NCBI RefSeq assembly: GCF_050947875.1
Contig: NC_134570.1
Span: forward strand, 206,542,250-206,606,249
Length of the DNA stretch: 64,000 nucleotides
Reading direction: 5' to 3'
Source: Dermacentor variabilis
Lineage: Eukaryota; Arthropoda; Arachnida; Ixodida; Ixodidae
Both the position numbers and the translations under genes were made by a program. A model generated the notes under the pieces. That model saw only the letters and a program-made list of their open reading frames with translations, ran no database searches and was not told the DNA's origin. Below, piece by piece: positions 10,868 through 23,499 of the stretch (within the stretch, counting starts at the first letter, position 1; each line of letters begins with the position of its first letter).

Positions 10868-11714
10868 CTGCACAAAAAGAAAAACAGAATTAATGAAACA
10901 AGTAGCTATAAACTATTACTAAGATTGCAGCCATAGAACCCCAAGGTTGTCTCAAGATGTTTATGGGATGTCGAAAAGTGGTTGTAGAAATTAAACAGAA
11001 AAGAATGAGTGGTACCCGCAAGCATGCTGGCATCGTGATAGAGATTCTCGTAGAACGTGCAAATCTGACTTCTTCGAGAATGCGGTACTGTGGCACTCGA
11101 GAGGATTTAAAAAAACACCTCTTCGGTGTTCGTTTCCAGAAAGCGCACAACTGACAGCTGGTCATTAGCACAGTGCCCAGGTTTTGACTTTAAGAGCTAG
11201 AGGCAAAGCCTTACTGAAGGAAGGAACAGGATGGGGCATGCATTTAAAAATATATTGCTTTTACTCCACCAAAGCAAGATGTAGAGGCCGGATGAGAGGA
11301 ATCAATCAGGCCGTACTTTTTCTAGAGGCCACTTGGTTTTCTTTCGTTTCATTTCCTTTATTCATATTCCCAGCCTTTTACTGGCTGCTATAGGAGTGAA
11401 TAGCGTGCATAAAAGGAAGTGCATCTGCAAAAAAATATTCTTTCCTAATACATCTAAAATACACAAGCACAAGCAAAGAGGCAAACCAAAGGAAAACGCA
11501 AACAAGCAAACAAACCACCCTGAACATGATAACACATTTATGATAGAGCATCAGGGTAGACAAGAAGAATTAGAGTTTCTAAAATGTCCAGTGATTAGGA
11601 AACACCTTAATTTGAATTTCGAGCGCAGCTGTAAACGTGTTATCATTTCGCGATATATAGAGGCAAATAATTTGAGACCGAAATCGCAGCTCAAAGTGTA
11701 AGCGGGCCAGTGTC
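10868..11714. other. Intronic, nothing recognised
   Basis: Short frames only. One plus frame (11333-11701) is Lys/Asn/Gln-rich, as AT-rich noncoding DNA often is. Confidence 0.5.
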
Positions 11715-12545
11715 GTCAGAGCCTTCGCAGAGAGCAGGGTAGCATGTCAATGCTCCCAAGATGAGCGGCATTGGAGCCAGCTGTTGAAGAAGGCGACGAA
11801 CGCGTAAACAAGTGGCACGAGCGCGAGGGGCAATATGGGAACACTGGCATGATCAGCGGCATGCGAACCAGCTGTTGAAAAAGACGACGATGAACGCGTG
11901 AACAGTGGCGCGAGCGCGAGGGGGAGTATGGGAACACTCGCATGATGAGCGGCACACGAAGCAGCAGTTGAAGAAGACGACGACGAACGCGCTAACAGTG
12001 GCGCGAGCATGAGGGGCAATATGGGAACACTCGCATGATGATCAGCGTCCGAACCAGCTGCGGAAGAAGACGGCGGTGAACGCGCGAGCAGCGGCGTGAG
12101 CGCGAGAGGCAGTACGGGAACACTGGCATGATGAGCAGCATCCGCGCCAGCTGTGGAAGAATACGACAACGAACGCGCGAGCGCGAGGGTCAATATGGGA
12201 ACACTGGCATGATGAGCAGCATCCGAGCCAGCTATGGCAGAATACGACGATGGACGCGTGAACAGTGCTGAGTGCGAGGGGCTGTATGAGAACACTCGCA
12301 TGATGAACGGCATACGAGCCAGGTGTTGAAGAATACGACAACGAACGCGCGAGCGCGAGGGTCAATGTGGGAACACTGGCATGATGAGCAGCGTCCGAGC
12401 CAGCTGCGGAAGACGGCTGCGAACGCGCGAGCAGCGGCGCGAGCGCGAGGGGAATTATGGGAACACTGGCATGATGAGCAGCATCCGAGCCAGCTGTGGC
12501 AGAAGACGACGACGGACGCGCGAACAGTGACACGAGCGCTTACGC
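11715..12545. repeat. Tandem satellite, about nine units of 81-94 bp
   Basis: The marker gggaacact recurs at spacings of about 94, 93, 92, 82, 90, 81 and 90 bp. Each unit contains gaacgcg(c/t)gaacagtg, gcgagcgcgaggg, atgggaacactggcatgatg, agcagcatccgagccagctg and a gaagacgacga run. Most unit lengths are near multiples of three, so several minus frames stay open (11747-12313, 12042-12533) and read as Ala/Ser/His-rich repeats. These are not taken as genes. A partial unit lies at 60528-60585. Confidence 0.93.
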
Positions 12546-14405
12546 GTGTTTCCGCCAACTTTCAACCCAAGAACGTGAGCATAAGAGGTGTTCTCTGGTA
12601 TTTATTGGTAGAATTTGATGTGACAAACTAGACCAGCAAATAATTCCAATGTTTAATTTCGACAGGGCAGAAACTATACTTAAAGCTGTCCATACTATCG
12701 TAGAGTGAAAGTTTATGCTGCATCGGTATCAGGATATTTCGTGAGTATTTGCTTGAAAATATTTATCGCAGCTATTTAGTTGATTGTAGAACATTAAGAA
12801 GAAAAACTTTATTCTCATATTCCGCTCGCTGTTCCAGCTCCGGAGGCCCAGCGAATTTGCATAGTTTTGTCGGAGAGTAACAACGACGATCGTTATGAAA
12901 TATGAACCTGGAAGCGAGTTGCTGGATTTTCTCAAGTATTAAGTGGTTGGTTTGGGTATAGGGATGCCAAACAATGTTAGCGTTTTCTATGATGGGTCCT
13001 ACTAAGGATGCATGTGCTAAAATTTAAATTCCTATTGAGGCGCAATGAAAACTTCGTCTCCAGGTATACTGGACAACACTAGAAACGGCAATATTTAGTT
13101 CACAGACGAAAACGAGCCAGTATGCTTTAGTGCCTTGCTCAGAACACTTTGATATGGAACTACGCTTAGCAACATTCTTAGACCTGTGTGGAGCAATATT
13201 GCCCACAAATTTCTTGCGCTACGTTTCGCCGTGTTGCGACGCGTTGCTTGTAGAAAGTCTTGTATAAAGACATTAGCACTTCACTGCGACAGAGGCGATA
13301 CTTTCCTTCTGAAGAAAGCAAGTGGTGCGGTGTTTTCTGCTCTGTAGAGTAGACGACGAAAAATTTACGAGTCTCCGCTAAACAGTCAGCCGCAACGACG
13401 GCTATTGGCCCCAATATCGCACAAAGTCGGCGCCTGACGGGTGCTGCCTGAACTACGGGCGGTGTGGATACCACTACGCGTTCTTTGTTATGCCTCACGT
13501 ACTAACATGTGGCGTGCAGCGTGCATATATTTAAAAACCTTTTCTTCCGCGGTTGAATCGTGGCCATAAAAGCTGTTCTGCGTTTTTTGACGATGTGCAT
13601 TTAGCCTTGCGGTTTTGTCTCGACGCTGTAGTAGCATAAGTGACTGCCCATGTTTTGCGCATGACGTGCGACCGTTGCACCCTCTGTTCGCCACAGCCAT
13701 ACCAATTTTATTCTTGCTTTGTGTTTCGTGTAAAGCACAAAAACCATTATCGCTAGTTCTAAATAAAATCAACCTTGTCGCGATGTTTTCATTTTCGAAA
13801 TATCTGATCACTGAATAGTAAAAATAATGATATCGCTCAGCAAGCAACTATTCTCGCATCATAGACATTATACTACGATAACGACATCAGTATAATTGGC
13901 ATAATTGCATAACTCTCGTTTCATGGTAACACGGCGACCTGAGGTGTTATGTTGTCCTGATGTCACAAGCGTAAGTTTATTTTGCTTCCCAAGTAAATAG
14001 CGGGCTTTCGTGTTTTGAGTCGTTGTTATAATGGGAAAGGTAAAACAGGGCATTAGGGAGGATTATGTGTAACGGCAGTCTCTAGACGCAAGTCGTCATA
14101 AGATTGAGTTCAAGAACAGTTACTATAACTTTTCGCTTCACAGTGTGAATTTGTTAGCATGATGGCCAACAGCGGCCATTATGAGATGAAATAAAACAAC
14201 CTAATGATAGCATCTCAAATAATGACCACTTTGTGCGCAACAATGCAATCACAGCGTTGTAATTGAAGTACGCTTTTTAGTGTTACTGCGAGAAAAATAT
14301 TTTCGTCTGAAGCATTCTGGGAAGCCTGATAACGTGCTGTTACTCAGAGTGGCTTAGCCTGCTCAAGTGAACTCATTATATGAGCACGTTTAAAAATATA
14401 AATTG
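12546..14405. other. Intronic, nothing recognised
   Basis: Several frames of 60-119 codons on the minus strand have no recognisable domain. Nothing else was seen. Confidence 0.45.
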
Positions 14406-14776
14406 TGGGATATTACGTGCCGAAACTAAGATGTGATTATGAGGCATGCCGTAGCGGGGGACTCCGGAATAATTTGGACCACCTGGGGTTCTTAGCATGC
14501 GCCTGAATTTAAGTTCACTGGTGTTTTCGCATTTCACCCCCATCGAAATCCGGCAACTGTGACCGGGATTCGATTTACAAGTACTAACCGTTGGGCGTGT
14601 TCCATACTCAAAGAAGTATGGCGCAAACGAATAGTGGGAAGATGGAAAACACGGACGAGCGCACGTTTTCTGTCTCTTCCCTCTTCCTTCGCACCATTCT
14701 TCCTTGAGTTGGGATTCAATCCCGCAACCTCATGTTTTGCAATTCTGCACCATAGCCCGTAAGCAACGACGGCGGG
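14406..14776 (-). mobile_element. Composite SINE with two promoter-like regions
   Basis: The body (gattatgaggcatgccgtag, ggaccacctggggttctta, ggtgttttcgcatttcaccc) runs to a B-box-like gtgaccgggattcga at 14558-14573. About 120 bp of unrelated sequence follows, then a second promoter-like part at 14707-14776 (gggattcaatcccgcaacct and cgtaagcaacgacggcggg). This is either a dimer or an insertion within the head. Confidence 0.7.
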
Positions 14777-16789
14777 CTTGATCGCGTTTGGCAATGAAAG
14801 AAAAAGGAATTAGTAAAGGTGGTGTATGCCTAAAATTAGTGATGCAAAGTGCGAATTTGCTACTTTAACTGCGTTGTAAAGGGATGCTCCCATTTTATAA
14901 TCAGTATAAGATTTGCAGTTGTTGCGGTAATAATTAGGTTGCGCAACAGTTTAAGCAATACACGCGGAACGTCAGCGCAGCATACACAAAACGCGCCAAG
15001 AAAGTGCCGCCCGGGCATTTCAGCTTCTTTCAAGTAAAAAAAAAAGAAAGAAAAACGACAGACAAGCATTTTTGGCATATTTAATGCAAAAAAAGCAGCA
15101 TAATAGGACAATATATATTACTTTCATAGCAGTGAGTGTGTTTAATTATGCTAAAATTGGGCTAAATCGTTCGCTGCGAAACGCCGCAGCGTCCATCTCA
15201 AAGGGTGCCACCGACCGCCTATTCACACTAAAGCGGCGACTTTGCCGCCACCTGTAGCTCTTCTCGCGGCGAACAGTGTTCCAACACAAGGGTCTTCCCC
15301 ATGATAACATAGAGCAGCGAGAAATATCGCTTCAGTTAGTGAAGCTTCATTTCTTTAGTATACGCATTTTGCAGTGCCGAAATTAAGTTCATCTATTTCG
15401 TAGCGTCGAAAAGGAAGAAATAGATATGTGAAGAATAACGTAACTGGAGTGCAACGACGTTAAGGAGGGCATCTGTAAGCTCAGAGAATATCACATTTAT
15501 TGATGTTTTCTTCTCTACAAGACATAGAAAATAACATGGTGGAAATAATAATGCCCGAAAAAATAGGAAAGAAAATCTTCCAGGTTACTTATTCTTTCTA
15601 TTGGTGCTGGTGATGACCTAGTATAGCAGAGTTTGTGGTATAGTCATTGTTCCGTAGTGTTATAGGAAGACGGGGGTGCAGAGAAGGTGTAAATTAATAG
15701 TAGTTGTTTGGTGAGCCGCGATGGGTTGGTATAAAGAAGGACGAAATTGCTGCAATAGCCATTGGGAAAAAATACTGAAAACTGCAATAATTTGGCGGTG
15801 CATTATTCAGTGCACCTAAGCAAATTAAAGGAGAAAATATGAAAACAGTGTTATTGGACGCAACGAGACAAAAAAAAAGGAGCGCAGAGCTCCTCCTTAT
15901 CCCATCGCTGGTGGTAACGTTGTTTTCGTCTGGTAACAAACCAACAGTCAGTCCTCGCTAAATGAGAAAGAGCGTGCAGTTACCGCTGGCGAGCTGGCGT
16001 CGCCAATTGCTTAGTTTATTCGAGGCAAGTAAATATGATGCTAGTAAAAACCCACAGCTGCTACAAGCAGCAGCCTGTATGCCCCCTGTTTTTGTTTGCG
16101 ATGTGAAACACAATAAACACATGGCATCACACGCTTTGGCTAAGCGCAACTTCTTTGCGTGAGGTGTTGAGTGTAGCTTGTAGAGCCAACCTAGACGTAG
16201 AAATAGCGAGTAAACCAAAATATATTAGTTATCTTTCCAGTAATTACACTAAGGAATGTGTTGCAAGTTTTGGAGGGACGTAAGCCAATGCTGAAAGCCT
16301 GACCTCCTTGCAAGTATCCCGAGAGTACAAGCGCAGTCGGTACATCGGTTTCCAAACAAGCAGTGTCTATACGTCCGCGTCGCAACTGTTACTTTTGTAG
16401 GTAGCTTTACTTGCGCACAGCTGTATCTGAGTACGCGAAACGACTTCGTTCTTCTCGTACAATATTAGTGAGGAAAGTTTTGAAACTAGTCATACTCTTA
16501 AAACTCGTATTAAGTAGACATCGTTTCTCCTTAAGCAGCCGCACGTCCCCCGATGTAGCACGTGTTAAAATTTATTGAACTTGTGCAATAGCGTAGTTGT
16601 GTTATCACCTAATTTGGCATTTTTACTTTCCCTCTGCATATTATCAATTTGTTCGAGCAATAGAACCGTGAGGTTTTAGCGGCACTTTCTGTCACAATCA
16701 TAATTTCTCAAAGGCCTATTTTGAAATTTTTCTGCTTTAAAAATATTCTCCAAGATTTGGGGAAAGACAAAAAAATCAGGCGTTATGTT
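14777..16789. other. Intronic, nothing recognised
   Basis: AT-rich with scattered short frames and no domain. A short poly-A/AG-rich run lies at 15037-15056. Confidence 0.5.
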
Positions 16790-16960
16790 ACTTAAATTCT
16801 GTGGTTTCACGTGATAATGCTCCCATCTGATTATGAGGCGCGCCGTAGTGGGGAATTCTGGCTTAATTGTGACCACCAAGGTTTTTTTTTAACGTGTCCC
16901 CTATGCGTGGTACACGGCCGTTCTTGCATTTTGGCTCCATCGAAATGCGGCCGCCATGCG
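16790..16960 (-). mobile_element. SINE fragment
   Basis: It has the body motifs gattatgaggcgcgccgtag, a tgaccaccaaggttttttt block and ccatcgaaatgcggccgcc, in the same orientation as the other copies. The promoter end is lost after the gcggccgcc block. Confidence 0.7.
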
Positions 16961-17225
16961 CAAATTTTCAGCTTCCTGGGCGCTGTTTCTGCGGCACAGC
17001 CGCAGCTGCCTCGCTTCCTGCATGCTGCCACCATGTTGCCGCAGCATATTGTTACACCGCCGAACAGGGAGATCCAGCGCAAAGCCCAGCCTTGCTATCG
17101 CTGTGAATTCTTCGCCCTTCGTGTGAAACTGCGCGTTTTTTCACTTTCATCAAACCTTTCCCATCGAAACTTACCTAGCGCCTTGTTATAGTTAATCAAA
17201 TATTTAACTATTCCTTGGTACTTAC

Positions 17226-17322
17226 GTTGTAGAGGAGTATGACGGAGAGAAATTGAATGACGCTGTACAGAGAAATGAACTGGAACATGGAGAAAGATGT
17301 AGCCAGAGCACACCTGCCTTCC
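17226..17322 (-). CDS. ATP13A: ATP13A exon i (membrane helix M5)
   Basis: The exon has 97 nt, with acceptor cattttag and donor AAC|GTAAGT-type (GTAAG). One base completes Arg, then EGRCALATSFSMFQFISLYS is followed by VIQFLSVILLYN, matching the REGRAALVTSF block and the following helix of ATP13A proteins. It is hydrophobic, as expected for M5. Confidence 0.93.
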
Positions 17323-18894
17323 CTAAAATGAGAGAAAGAGACGACGACGTCATCGAAGTCAGCAATAACACTGAAAGCTTGTTGCCTAGATGGCTGTTCA
17401 TGTGTAAAAATACATGTAAATTTTTACGAGCTGTCGGAACTTATGTGCGCCCCTTGATTGAAATAGTATCGTATCTTTGTCCGTACTGTCAAATTCTTCT
17501 GATTGCTGCCCAACGACTGCTGTCTTTAGCGTACGTGCTTTAGTGCATTACGGTGTGTTCATGTACATCTGCAGCGGCTATATCATGAGCGATGCCGTAG
17601 CACCATAGAGGGCTATATTCTTATATTCAATGCATTTTCTAACAAAATAAAAAGCTTATGAGCACCAGTGTTGAAAAAACACGTGTTTCAATAGCCCTGA
17701 AAGTCATTAACGACACATTGGCACACCTATTATTAAACAGAAAAGAAAAAGCTGGGCACAGATACGCATAACGAAGCCGAGTTGTGGAATATTATGGGCA
17801 AAGATCGTTTCAGATTAGGTTCGCTTTTTGCTGCACTGCGACGGCGGAGGCCAGTGTGCCACTGCTCCAGAGTTCCATGTTTGGTTGACGAGGAAGGCGA
17901 CGTATTCCGCACCTCCATCAAATACACGAGGAGTATATGTTTAGAACTGCTTACATTTAGCCAGTGGTCATTGAGGCCAGGTGAAAGCCATGATGACGTC
18001 ACTGCACGAGCTTGCTGTTTATAACTTTATTTTCATTTCAGACAGCTACGAAATCACCGTCGTCGTTCGTCCCGTGGCATTATATTTACAGCCATGATTC
18101 TGTTTCTGCTGTTTTCTTTCTGTTATATTTCTCATTATTCTGTTATTTTTTCAATGAGTATTAGTAGGAGTCCAGCAAATGTTCGCTGCTTCCCCCATTC
18201 CTTACTTCGAAATCCCAGATTACGGTATGGTTTCTGCATTTTAAAAACATTTAAAACGACAGATAGCTTTACGAGTTGTCGAGGATGTGCGGTCTTAAAG
18301 GGAAGCATAGAAAACACACACGAAAGAAAGAGGATAACGCAGACGTTGATTCTGAACTTATGGATTACTAGAAAAAAAATTAGCGCATCCTCTCGGAAGA
18401 AAGCTTTAAGTAGTTTTGCTTGAGACAACACAGTGCATCACCCGTTTTTTAGTACTTATCAGGCGGTGTGAAAACCGGGACTTTCGGCGCCCGCATTATG
18501 GCAAAAGGTCGGCCTTTGAGCCGATGGCGGGACCAACTGTTGAACAGAGGTGCGCCGCCATCATGGCACCAACACAATATTTGATGCACACTAAGAACTA
18601 GGCTGCAGGGTTAGGAAGCTGAGGAGTGCTTATTGACGGAACTGACAGTTGCTACAACGATTTTGCCCCGCTTCTGATGCTAAGTTTTTTCCGTTCTAAA
18701 CACTCCTAGGAAGCCGCAACCATGTGAGTGCGATCAGGACACAACCTATGGGAAACATCTGGGAATACTGCGTGCGCTGACAAGTTTTGCTCGGGCCGTC
18801 CCATTCAGGGCGCTCCCCAGCAAGAAAATAGAGCTTTAGCGTGTCCGGTATCCGGGCAAACGCAAACGGAGTGAGTGGTTTTCCGGATGAGTGG
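17323..18894. other. Intronic, nothing recognised
   Basis: Short frames only; no repeat or element was recognised. Confidence 0.45.
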
Positions 18895-19430
18895 AGAGAG
18901 AGAGAGAGAGAACATTTATTTGTGATGATATGAGGTGACTTCCTTGTAGAGTAAAGCCCTTAGTTCAGGGTCCCATTGTCTCGCGCCACTCTGCGTGCCC
19001 GCCGGATCAGCCGTCGCTACTCTTGCGGGACTAAACTGGTCCGCGCAGTGTCCCAGGAGGAAGGTGAAGGAATAGGGGTGTAACCTGGAGGGTGTGGGCA
19101 CTCCCAGGTGCAATGACACACTGTGGGCTTTGCTCCACAGTAGGGACAGTATGAGGGATATTGTGTGGGGTGGAAGAGGTCAAAAGAGACAGGGAAATGA
19201 AATAAGTTGAAGCTGGCGCCACGCGACGGCGTGTTCTCGGTCGAGGAAATAATGTGTTGGAGGGAAGTGCCTCCTGCTATCTCTGTAATGTTGTAGAGTT
19301 TCAGTGCAGTTCAGTGGCTCTGTCGGTGCGTCGTCTGGTTTGCGCAGCTCTTCAAATGGCGCCCCGTTTGCGAGCTCTCGGGCTACCGCATTAGCACTGG
19401 AGGCACGAATGTGAACGACCTGCACGGTGA
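18895..19430 (-). mobile_element. LINE 3' end (RNase H/C-terminal part)
   Basis: Minus-strand remnants of the C-terminal end of an I/R1-type LINE. They include VVHIRASSANAVARELANG, DREHAVAWRQLQL, a broken zinc-finger region around tgcccctaccct-like codons, then QWDPELRALLYKEV. It ends in aataaatgttc followed by (CT)n, seen as (GA)n at 18896-18911. The 5' part is truncated. Confidence 0.7.
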
Positions 19431-20982
19431 AGCCATATGGTGGCGGCTAGCTCAATCACACAAAACATTGGGCTAGCATTGCAATAAAGAAGTATATTCT
19501 ACTTCGCTGCTGGTGCAAATTTTTGGCAGCGGCGTAATCGTCTTGATGCCAAAAACGTTATACCAACATGTCACCAGATGCATGTATATCGTCTCGCGCA
19601 GTTTAAAAGTCGAAAATAATTCGTCAGCTCCTCCTTTTTATTAAACTTGAAACTAAACATGGGAAGCTAAAGATTTTTGAAAGAGTGAAGGAAACTGCAG
19701 AAACGGGTAACGCTTGGCTAGTTTACAGATATCTTTTGATGGTAAAAACAGCGCACGAATGACACCAGATAGGTGAACCGAAAAGGACAAACACTGAGAA
19801 GCGCTTTGTGGTGTATGTTCGTTCAATTAAGGTAAGAGGTCACATTCAGAAGTAATTTTTTTCGCGCAAGATTGATTTTTATATTTCACAATTTCTGCAT
19901 TCTAAACATCTGGAAACATGTTGCAAAAGAAATTATATTCCTATAATGATTAGTTTGGGAGTTAGGGCGAATTTTCTAGCCCATACCTTCGTATTACGAA
20001 ACTTCAACGACATTGCATTGGCTCCAAAAATCAGTACTGTTTATTTTTTATGCATATTACAGTTTTTTTTCTTCTATGTGGTCGAGAGGAAGTCACACGA
20101 ACAAAAGGAGGCTCTAGTCATCTAATGGGGCCTCAGCTGTGAACATGGTGCATTTTAGGCCCCTACGTGCTGTTTTTCACATATTTCACATGGTCTGAAA
20201 CATTTCTTTACGTTTTTCTCGAAACTAGAAGTTACGCTACATTATGTTACGCAATATTCGATAACTTCTTTCCTTAAGGAATATTTCGAAATGAAATATT
20301 GCACACTTCTTTCTCCCTTAGAGGTGTGTATAAAAAACTAGAACGAAATAAATTGATGCAACGTTTCTGAATTTACAGCTCAGTTTGGAAATAAATTTGC
20401 TCCAAATGGGCATACATCTTCACTTGGCTTAGTGTTTCCAACGCTACTTCCTTAATATTCATCAGATTACGTTTATCGTAGTTAATTGCATAGGTTCCAT
20501 AACTCGCTACATAAATGCGAAAGCTTTACTCAAATCAGCAATTCATTGGTTACTTATCATTGCTGGCGCGACTAGCACTTTTAGTACATCTTATGATAGA
20601 AATTACCTGAGAAAAAATAAAATGCGTCATTGTTTTTTGCACGTTAAATAGTTGGGTAAGCATATTCAGGAAAAAAAAAAGGTATTTCAATCCTGGATTT
20701 CGATAATAAAAAAAAATTTTCTTTTTTGTTTATTGCCTCCCACCTTAAAGCTAACAGCTCTGTTTGCTTACTTCAGCTGTTTTCGGCGTTAGTCGACGGT
20801 CTAACTCGATAAGAAAAAACGTTCACTCATTCGTTCAGAAAACTCACATATATAGGCAATCATCGTCGATGGTTTTTGTACAATTTCTTTTTTTTCTTTC
20901 TGGCATTGCTTTCTCAGCTGCTTTTCACATCAAATTAGTGAAAGTGATTTGCTAGTGAAATGCAATCGACGGCGCAACTCAC
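19431..20982. other. AT-rich intronic stretch, nothing recognised
   Basis: Homopolymer A and T runs (for example 20668-20730) and no frame of note except 20764-20955, which is probably chance. Confidence 0.5.
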
Positions 20983-21092
20983 CTGATGAGAGTCGGCACA
21001 CAAGCAACGCTGGGAAGCCTTGAGGTGAAAGGAGCGGCTACGGAGGCCTCGGCTTCCGACAAGGAGATGCCCACATCGGCCGCCTTCAGAGC
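20983..21092 (-). CDS. ATP13A: ATP13A exon h (P5B hallmark)
   Basis: The exon has 110 nt, with acceptor cgctcag and donor AG|GTGAGT. It encodes [17 protein letters not shown], then [19 protein letters not shown]. The PFTS segment next to the membrane hinge is diagnostic of P5B pumps. It ends two bases into an Arg codon completed by exon i. Confidence 0.95.
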
Positions 21093-21289
21093 CTGAGCGT
21101 TGCAGGGTTTATAACTTTTGATGAAGGTTGAAAGAGAGCTGTAGAGGAACCGGTCAGCCATTCGCATCTATACTACAGCATTTGTTAGGGACCTACGGAT
21201 GAAAAAGTAGAGCCATAGGTATTGAACTATAACTTTAAACTTCATTTCGCATTTTCCCTCTTCTTTTTTTTTTCGGAGAGGAAGAAAGA

Positions 21290-22660
21290 ATTCATAATGC
21301 AAAGAAGGGGTAAGGCGTGCAGACACGGACACTAGAGAAGAGAAGTGGGCAGCACCAACGCCGTCTATCAACTGAAGGAAGCACTGAGGCGAAAAAGGAA
21401 AGAAGTCACATAACTCATCTGCGCATGCTCTGGAAAGGTAGCACCACATGTCAATCGGGTACACGGGCCGGTCTACGTGAGAGGTAACTGTTAAGGCATT
21501 TGATCTCTTCCTTATGTAAGGTAATCGAAGGCTGACTCACGCACGTACTTCCACCATTATTGATATGCCATACCTTGACCATAAGACGCGTATCTTCATT
21601 CGAATGCCTGTAGAATATCGCGCATTCAGCTAACTCAGGCGTGCAGTTACAATCTTGGAAGTCTTGGCAATTTAAGGAAATATTAGAAGGCAATCCACCG
21701 GTTACAGACATCTTATGTTCCATTAGCTTCTGATTGATACACCGCCCCACCCCGTTTGCCCTACGTAGAAATGGCCACAGCTAAAGGGGACTTTATATAC
21801 CACACCCATACGACAGTCAGTAAAAGTGTTGCTCTCGGTGTGCGTCCCAGGACAAATATCTGTTCTTTTTGCCTTTCACCTGCTCCGTTTTCTCTGAACG
21901 GCAACGCATATCTTACCTAGCTTATTGGGGGCGGTGAAAACAACATTAACACCATATCTACTTGCAACTTTTTTAAGCCTGTGCGATACTGAATGAATGT
22001 AACGAATAGCCACTAGTCTTGTCTTGCTATTACTGCCTTCTTGTAATCACGTCCATCACTCTAGAAATTTACTTCTTTAGGTGTTCAGCTACAGTGGCCA
22101 CTGCTATGCTAGGATACCCTGTTTTTAATAGGCGCGCCTATGCATCAAAACTGGCGCTCATTTTGTACATGCACGATCCGGTGAGAGAAGGCTTAAGGCG
22201 AGACATGACAATTCCGTTTTTTACTACTTTGGAATACTTGGATTGAAAGTCTAAGAAGGGCTTGGAAGATCTAGGGGTGTACCGCCAACACACGGTCATT
22301 TTGTTCTAATACCAAGGAAATACCTAAAAACTATTACGCGTCTCTGAGGAAATTCCTCAGTAAACTTTATTCCTCCTCCATTAAGTTTAAACTGCTCACT
22401 TAATGAGGTAGCAGCGGAATCAAATTCGTCCCTATTGCAGAAAATCAAGTAATCATCAACGTAACGAAATACCCTAATAACACAATCACCCAAGGCCTTC
22501 TCTAAGCAGCTGGCCATCTTGCTCAGGTAAATATAACTAAAAATAGGGGCAACCTTTGAACCAATGCAAATTCCTGATTTCTGCAGAAGCACGTTACCTC
22601 TCCACGGAACCAGCGTCCACTTTAAGTACATTGAAACAATTTTTAGAAAACCACCCGCGG
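21290..22660 (-). mobile_element. Penelope-like element, RT and GIY-YIG parts
   Basis: The RT palm at 22296-22631 reads SGICIGSKVAPIFSYIYLS and VFRYVDDYLIFC, the YVDD-type active site of Penelope RTs. A linker with KVASRYGVNVVFTAPNKLGK at about 21900-22000 follows. GIY-YIG sequence (VPFSCGHFYVGQTG) and the C-terminal frame at 21451-21750 (CTPELAECAIF, ACVSQPS-like block, LHKEEIKCLNS) come next. Frameshifts and stops separate the pieces. The 3' flank to 21290 is shared with the copy at 32.2-32.6 kb. Confidence 0.85.
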
Positions 22661-23499
22661 AAACACCGCATCAAAGAGCTTGTAACTACTAACTAAGCGT
22701 TAACTTCTCAGAATCAAGCATTAACAAAGTGAATCGCAGACATGGCACAGTACAGAAGAATGAATAACACCGAAACTAAAGGCGTTCCATCATCACAAGG
22801 AGAAAAATGCTCTGCAATATTGAAGAAGGTTGCCGATGCAATTGAGTACCCAATTTCTTCTGGAGATATTGACATAGTTCATCACCAGCAAAATGTCGGA
22901 CCAGGACATCATTGTTCGTTTTTGTTCACGTACAAGAAAAATGAATTTCTTCGCAAGGCTCTCAAAGCTCGTCTGCGATGCTCCCAGATTGGCTTTTGTG
23001 GTAAAACAGATAGTCCCATTTAGAATAACGAACACCTCACAGTCGACAACAAACGTTTATTCAGCAAGGCCCTTACACTGAAAATGAGAACCGTTGGCAG
23101 TTTTTATGGGCTGAAAATTGCCAGATTAAATCCCGTAAACCAACCGATAGCAGGGTCTTCCGAATAAACTCAGAGGCTGATTTTCGCATACTTACGCAGG
23201 CGTAGCTTATTGTTACATTTCCTGTCCTGCGTACTGGTTGCACACTCGTACCCGAATACTTTTTATCATGTCTTTGCTATCACCAACGGAAGTCAAACCG
23301 TTGCTTACACCTTCTAATATCACTATTCTTCTTATCAATGCGTGAAGTTTGCTGACTCACTTAATCATTCATTTTTATTTATCTGCTTTCGGAAACATGG
23401 CTTGATAATGCGGATAGTAATTTATACGGTATTCGTCCATACCAAGCAGAAAACTGCCATCGTATTTCGGAACGATATGGTAGTTCTGCTATATTTGTA
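22661..23499. other. Intronic, unassigned
   Basis: Frames at 22742-23023 (plus) and 22793-23035 (minus) have no clear domain. The part from about 23340 onward may be the upstream end of the LINE that follows. Confidence 0.4.

Noticed and set aside
11747..12533. 188- and 163-codon minus ORFs as genes
   Set aside because: They are read from the tandem satellite, whose unit lengths are near multiples of three.
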